DNA of 16,149 bases from Candidatus Doudnabacteria bacterium. GTDB taxonomy: Bacteria; Patescibacteriota; Doudnabacteria; UBA920. Shown one piece after another: positions 13,776 through 16,149 of the stretch. Where the stretch lies: positions 1 through 16,149 of the forward strand of contig CAIWKW010000078.1 of NCBI GenBank assembly GCA_903913365.1. The letters are read 5' to 3'. The position numbers and the translations under genes were made by a program. Under the pieces are notes generated by a model. The model saw only the letters and a program-made list of their open reading frames with translations. It searched no databases and was not told where the DNA came from. The stretch's first letter is position 1; each line of letters opens with the position of its first letter.

Positions 13776-14159
13776 TTACCGATGTCCTGCGGAGGCTTGT
13801 GCGGCTGTTGTTTGGCGCTTGTCTACCCTCATCCATGAAAGGGCTTTGTCTGCAGCCATGCCTAACGAAATACTAAGGAACAGAGCTCCCCAAAAGCAGC
13901 CCGTTATCGAGACTTGCAGTATGCCGTTTAAGAAGGCATTGGTGAGAAAAACCGTTGCTCCCAGGCATTCCAGGAACTTTCTGGGGTTGTCTTTGCAGAA
14001 ATCTTCTATCTTGCGCTTAAAGCTTTTTGGGGCCTTGGGGTCATCGCCCCAATGCGTCCGTTCGGCCGCTACAAGACAGAGAAATGCGATTACTAGCATA
14101 TCCACTATTGCTGTAGTCACTTTACCTATCCTTTTTTTAGAATTTCGACAGGAAAACAC
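13776..14159 (-). CDS. Small membrane protein, unknown function
   Basis: A 127-residue protein starting at GTG 14159, chosen because AGGAGG lies 8 nt upstream and the promoter fits. A basic N-terminus (CRNSKKRIGK) is followed by a hydrophobic helix at about 14-34 (VTTAIVDMLVIAFLCLVAAE), a charged loop (about 35-62) and one or two further helices at about 64-105 (FLECLGATVFLTNAFLNGIL, then GCFWGALFLSISLGMA). The C-terminus is polar. Three membrane segments are likely. No family is recognised. It is convergent with dnaE, with its own promoter and terminator. Confidence 0.75.
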   Translation of the reverse strand: MFSCRNSKKRIGKVTTAIVDMLVIAFLCLVAAERTHWGDDPKAPKSFKRKIEDFCKDNPRKFLECLGATVFLTNAFLNGILQVSITGCFWGALFLSISLGMAADKALSWMRVDKRQTTAAQASAGHR

Positions 14160-14190
14160 TTAGTCGTCCTCCTGTTCGGCTATCGGGGTT

Positions 14191-14219
14191 ACGATATCCT
14201 TAATTTATATTTTTGTCAA
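14191..14219 (-). promoter_or_regulatory. Promoter of the 13776-14159 gene
   Basis: On the minus strand a perfect TTGACA (14214-14219), 17 nt, TATCGT (14191-14196), 32 nt before the GTG start. It is divergent from the RNA promoter at 14262. Confidence 0.65.
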
Positions 14220-14261
14220 AAAGCCTATATTTCAGTTTTTAGCCCATGTGGAAAACTGGTA

Positions 14262-14290
14262 TTGCCAAGATTAAACGGTTATATTATAAT
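14262..14290 (+). promoter_or_regulatory. Promoter of a structured RNA
   Basis: TTGCCA (14262-14267), 17 nt, perfect TATAAT (14285-14290). The -35 and -10 hexamers and spacing equal those of the rplY promoter. No long open reading frame begins for 300 nt downstream, which points to an RNA product or leader. Confidence 0.85.
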
Positions 14291-14382
14291 CAATTTAGTA
14301 CTTCAAACGTGATTCCTATACCAGTCACTTAAAAGTTCCGGTATAGGACGCAGCCGGTTACCAACCGGGGAGTTTGAAACAA

Positions 14383-14421
14383 ATGAATAAAAAGATCGCG
14401 GTTTCTAGAGGACTGCGATAA
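14383..14421 (+). CDS. Possible 12-residue leader peptide inside the structured RNA
   Basis: ATG 14383 opens MNKKIAVSRGLR followed by TAA, with GGGGAG 10 nt upstream. It spans the ATCGCGGT/ACTGCGAT helix, so translation would melt that helix just before the terminator. The ORF is too short for any statistical support. Confidence 0.2.
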   Translation: MNKKIAVSRGLR

Positions 14422-14459
14422 GCTGGGACGGAAACGTCCTGCTATATTTCATAACAGGA

Positions 14460-14515
14460 CCCCAGGGTTTCTTTTCGATAATTATCGAAATTAAGCTCTG
14501 GGGTTTTGTAATTTT
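14460..14515 (+). terminator. Terminator of the structured RNA
   Basis: CCCCAG (14460-14465) pairs with CTGGGG (14498-14503), followed by TTTTGTAATTTT. The loop contains a perfect 18-bp palindrome, TTTCGATAATTATCGAAA (14473-14490), forming an inner hairpin. It lies 80-100 nt before the next gene. Confidence 0.88.
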
Positions 14516-14578
14516 ACGAAATACGAAAGTGTACGAATATACGAATTCGTAAGTTCGTATTATTTCGTACTTCGTAAA
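14513..14578. repeat. TACGAA-ladder palindrome, copy B (before the kinase-like gene)
   Basis: Two 33-nt arms (14513-14545 and 14546-14578) abut with no loop and pair at 27 of 33 positions; built of TACGAA units. The right arm differs from copy A's at only two positions. It ends 16 nt before ATG 14595. Confidence 0.88.
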
Positions 14579-14594
14579 TTCAAAATGAAATTGT

Positions 14595-15626
14595 ATGGTA
14601 AACAAGGTAACAGAAAAATATTTTACACATAAGGATTTTGCTTTTAGGGCTAAAGGGGCTTTAAAGGCGGTTGTTAAAGATACCGGTTTTAGCGTTGGCA
14701 AAGAAATTTTTCGCGGACAAATTTTGGATAAAGATAAAGTTGGCAGCGTAATTTACAGCGGAATTTATAAGCAAAAGCCCTCAGCTTTAAAACTTCAGGG
14801 GCTTAGGCCGGAGATTGACGAGGCAGATTTAGTTAAAGCTTTTGAAAAACAGAATAAAAGCAAGCTAATCCGTTTGCCAAAAATTTATTTAAACAGAAAG
14901 TGGAACAAAACCAAAGGATACGGTTTTACAATTTCTGAATTTGTATCCGGTAAAAAAATCTACGGCTATCCATTGGCTGCAAAAGCAGATATGCTGCGGT
15001 TTACCAAATTTTATAATGAGTTTAAAAGTAGCACTCTAAAAAAGCCGTTTGTAATAAGTGAAAAGAAGTCGGCGCTGGATTTTACTTTGGCGAGGGTGGA
15101 AAAATGGGTGGAAATTAGCGAATATAAAAATTATCTTAACCTAAAAAATTACAAAATATATTTAGCGGAATACAGCGAGTCGGCGGATAAATTCCTGCCA
15201 AAGCATAAAATGGTGTTTTCGCACGGGCATCTTTCTCCAGACGATATTCTGGTTGCGCCGGAAGGCCAATATGTACTTTTGTCCAATTTATTTTGGCGCT
15301 GGCAGCCCGAGTGGTACGATTTGGCGTTTAATGTTTATACCAGGCTGCAGCAGCTGAGGGACAAAAAGATAACAATTGGTATAGCTAAAAGATATATAGA
15401 CGACTGGATAAAAGTTTATAAAACTATTCCGGCGGTAAAGAAAGACAGGTATTTTGAAAGAAAAATTCTCACTATGCTGCTTGAAAGATCGCTCGGGGCA
15501 ATTTTGATAGATGTGGGAGGCAATGAACTTCTATTTAAAGACAAAGAAAGGTTTGATTATTTTGTAAAATTACACGAACAGATTTTTAAATTTTTAAATA
15601 ATAAGTTAATTAATCATAATATTTGA
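14595..15626 (+). CDS. Aminoglycoside-phosphotransferase-fold protein, probable pseudokinase
   Basis: A 343-residue protein with the outline of the APH/choline-kinase fold. The N-lobe shows a conserved-type lysine in SALKLQ (K66) and a plausible partner glutamate at about 84 (VKAFEKQN). The catalytic loop, normally HGDLxxxN, reads HGHLSPDDILV at 210-220: the catalytic Asp is His 212 and the metal-binding Asn is Asp 217. The following metal-binding Asp (usually IDWE) is replaced in LLSNLFWRW (228-236). WYDLAF (240-245) matches the family's late DLA motif. The fold is therefore probable but phosphotransfer is doubtful. ATG 14595 has no ribosome binding site; an out-of-frame ATG at 14584 gives only a short peptide. 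It is downstream of the structured RNA and a TACGAA palindrome. Confidence 0.7.
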   Translation: MVNKVTEKYFTHKDFAFRAKGALKAVVKDTGFSVGKEIFRGQILDKDKVGSVIYSGIYKQKPSALKLQGLRPEIDEADLVKAFEKQNKSKLIRLPKIYLNRKWNKTKGYGFTISEFVSGKKIYGYPLAAKADMLRFTKFYNEFKSSTLKKPFVISEKKSALDFTLARVEKWVEISEYKNYLNLKNYKIYLAEYSESADKFLPKHKMVFSHGHLSPDDILVAPEGQYVLLSNLFWRWQPEWYDLAFNVYTRLQQLRDKKITIGIAKRYIDDWIKVYKTIPAVKKDRYFERKILTMLLERSLGAILIDVGGNELLFKDKERFDYFVKLHEQIFKFLNNKLINHNI

Positions 15627-15629
15627 AAT

Positions 15630-15680
15630 GTAGTTGCCTGATTTATCAGGCTTGGCGGGCTCCATAAATGGAGCAACTAC
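15630..15680. repeat. REP/BIME-like element between the kinase-like gene and thrS
   Basis: GTAG-TT, a perfect hairpin GCCTGA-TTTA-TCAGGC (15636-15651), linker TTGGCGG, a second perfect hairpin GCTCCA-TAAA-TGGAGC (15659-15674), then AA-CTAC. The outer GTAGTT/AACTAC also pair, giving a three-way junction. GTAG at the foot of a hairpin is the known hallmark of REP sequences handled by REP-associated tyrosine transposases. Confidence 0.85.
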
Positions 15681-15701
15681 GCTTGGATATTTAGCTAAGC
15701 C

Positions 15702-15725
15702 TTAAATCCTTAATCTTAAATCTAA
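15702..15725 (+). repeat. 7-nt tandem tract before thrS
   Basis: Roughly three CTTAAAT-type units (CTTAAAT, CCTTAAT, CTTAAAT) end a few bases before the thrS ATG; no Shine-Dalgarno motif is present. Confidence 0.5.
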
Positions 15726-15729
15726 CCAT

Positions 15730-16149
15730 ATGGACAACAACCAAGAAAAACTTCACAATATTCGTCATTCACTGGCCCACATTTTAGCTTCCGCAGTGGT
15801 GGAAATGTTTCCCAAGGCTCAGCTCGGCGTTGGGCCGGTAATTGATAACGGCTTTTTTTACGATTTTTTGCTCCCCCGCCCCCTGACGCCGGAGGATATG
15901 AAAGTTTTGGAAAAAAGAATGCGCGCTTTGGTGCAATCCAAACTGGCATTTGAGAGAATAGAGCAGACCACAGCCGAGGCCAAAGAGTTTTTTAAAGGCC
16001 AGAATCAGCCGTTTAAGATTCAGCTGATTGAAGATATAGAAAGGTTTGGAACAACTAAAGCGGACGAAATTTTAAATCGTGATGCAGTTGTAGGGGCAGC
16101 GCTTGCGCGCCCGTCAACGGAAGCGGGCGGCCAAGGCCAGCCCCTACAA
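15730..16149 (+). CDS. thrS: Threonyl-tRNA synthetase, 3' part missing
   Basis: The window holds the first 140 codons. The enzyme charges tRNA-Thr with threonine. IRHSLAHILASAVVEMFPKA, GVGPVIDNGFFYDFLLPRPL and EDMKVLEKRM are the start of the editing (N2, AlaX-like) domain; the HxxxH metal-site pattern is seen in HSLAH (14-18). The TGS domain (N1) of full-length ThrRS is absent: the protein begins only about ten residues before N2, as in many CPR ThrRS. Residues 120-140 are encoded by a REP/BIME-like element and look foreign to the family (VVGAALARPSTEAGGQG). ATG 15730 has no ribosome binding site. The aminoacylation and anticodon-binding domains lie beyond the window. Confidence 0.93.
   Translation, partial: MDNNQEKLHNIRHSLAHILASAVVEMFPKAQLGVGPVIDNGFFYDFLLPRPLTPEDMKVLEKRMRALVQSKLAFERIEQTTAEAKEFFKGQNQPFKIQLIEDIERFGTTKADEILNRDAVVGAALARPSTEAGGQGQPLQ
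16088..16149. repeat. REP/BIME-like element inside thrS
   Basis: TTGTAGGGGC at 16088-16097 is inverted at 16140-16149. In detail: GTAG, hairpin GGGC-A-GCGC-TT-GCGC-GCCC (16094-16112), 12-nt linker, mirror hairpin GGGC-GGCC-AA-GGCC-A-GCCC (16125-16143), CTAC. Each hairpin has one bulged A in mirrored position. The thrS frame stays open through it, and the window ends exactly at its last base. Confidence 0.88.

Larger units (their letters stand above)
14297..14515 (+). ncRNA. Candidate structured non-coding RNA or long leader
   Basis: About 215 nt between a strong promoter and a strong terminator, without a substantial ORF. Helices seen: GTGATT (14309-14314) with AGTCAC (14323-14328); CCTATACC (14315-14322) with GGTATAGG (14340-14347), which crosses the first; CCGGTT/AACCGG (14354-14368); ATCGCGGT (14395-14402) with ACTGCGAT (14412-14419); GGGACG-GAAA-CGTCCT (14425-14440) with a GNRA tetraloop; and the terminator. 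GTCCTG (14436-14441) can instead pair with CAGGAC (14455-14460). It does not match SRP RNA, RNase P, tmRNA, 6S or the riboswitch classes I can recall. The next gene is the kinase-like 14595, so a regulatory leader is possible; an independent RNA is equally possible. Confidence 0.6.

Noticed and set aside
14340..14372. c-di-GMP-I riboswitch, suggested by GGACGCA
   Set aside because: The surrounding helices and the conserved GGCAAACC segment of that class are absent.
14297..14515. tmRNA, 6S RNA, SRP RNA or RNase P RNA
   Set aside because: There is no CCA-ending acceptor stem or tag ending in Ala-Ala, no single long bulged hairpin closing both ends, no GGAAGGAAGC-type SRP loop, and none of the RNase P signature strings.
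1..16149. Recoding of TGA, as known in some CPR lineages
   Set aside because: TGA ends prmC, the 5993 frame and the 14595 gene at natural positions, and recognisable proteins show no internal TGA codons.

Overview
The window looks like a chromosomal segment of a Candidate Phyla Radiation (Patescibacteria) bacterium, most likely of the Parcubacteria group. This is inferred from the gene content (rpmE-prfA-prmC, a CTC-type rplY, a lean rodA neighbourhood, a threonyl-tRNA synthetase starting directly at its second domain), the near absence of Shine-Dalgarno sequences before housekeeping genes, and many hypothetical genes. No ribosomal RNA, tRNA, CRISPR array, transposase or phage gene was found. 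TGA and TAA both end recognisable genes, so the code appears standard.

Layout. 1-3344: translation cluster rpmE (cut by the window edge), prfA and prmC; a block of three small opposite-strand genes splits prfA from prmC. 3432-5280: minus-strand rplY followed by a membrane-anchored polysaccharide deacetylase, with rplY's terminator just before the deacetylase start. 5308-7387: three unrelated small genes of unknown function, one interrupted by an in-frame stop. 7390-9999: a minus-strand cell-envelope run of a membrane-anchored protein with two putative beta-sandwich domains, rodA and a small zinc-ribbon protein. 10091-13675: dnaE. 13710-14219: a small membrane protein gene. 14262-14515: a promoter, about 215 nt of highly structured RNA and a terminator. 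14595-15626: a kinase-fold protein lacking the usual catalytic residues. 15730-end: the start of thrS.

Two patterns run across the window. First, seven small unknown genes have strong purine-rich ribosome binding sites, and most have their own promoter and hairpin terminator, whereas nearly all housekeeping and envelope genes have no visible ribosome binding site. They look like self-contained cassettes placed between core genes. Second, the DNA is rich in short palindromic and tandem repeats. Three REP/BIME-like elements (GTAG-hairpin-hairpin-CTAC) lie in dnaE, upstream of thrS and inside thrS, and the two genic copies are read through in the same frame. Four ladder-like palindromes of 6 to 8 nt units lie in front of prfA, rodA, dnaE and the pseudokinase gene. 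prmC carries three tandem tracts and a perfect 32-bp palindrome in its coding sequence. The strongest candidates for something undescribed are the structured RNA at 14262-14515 and the in-frame palindromic elements.
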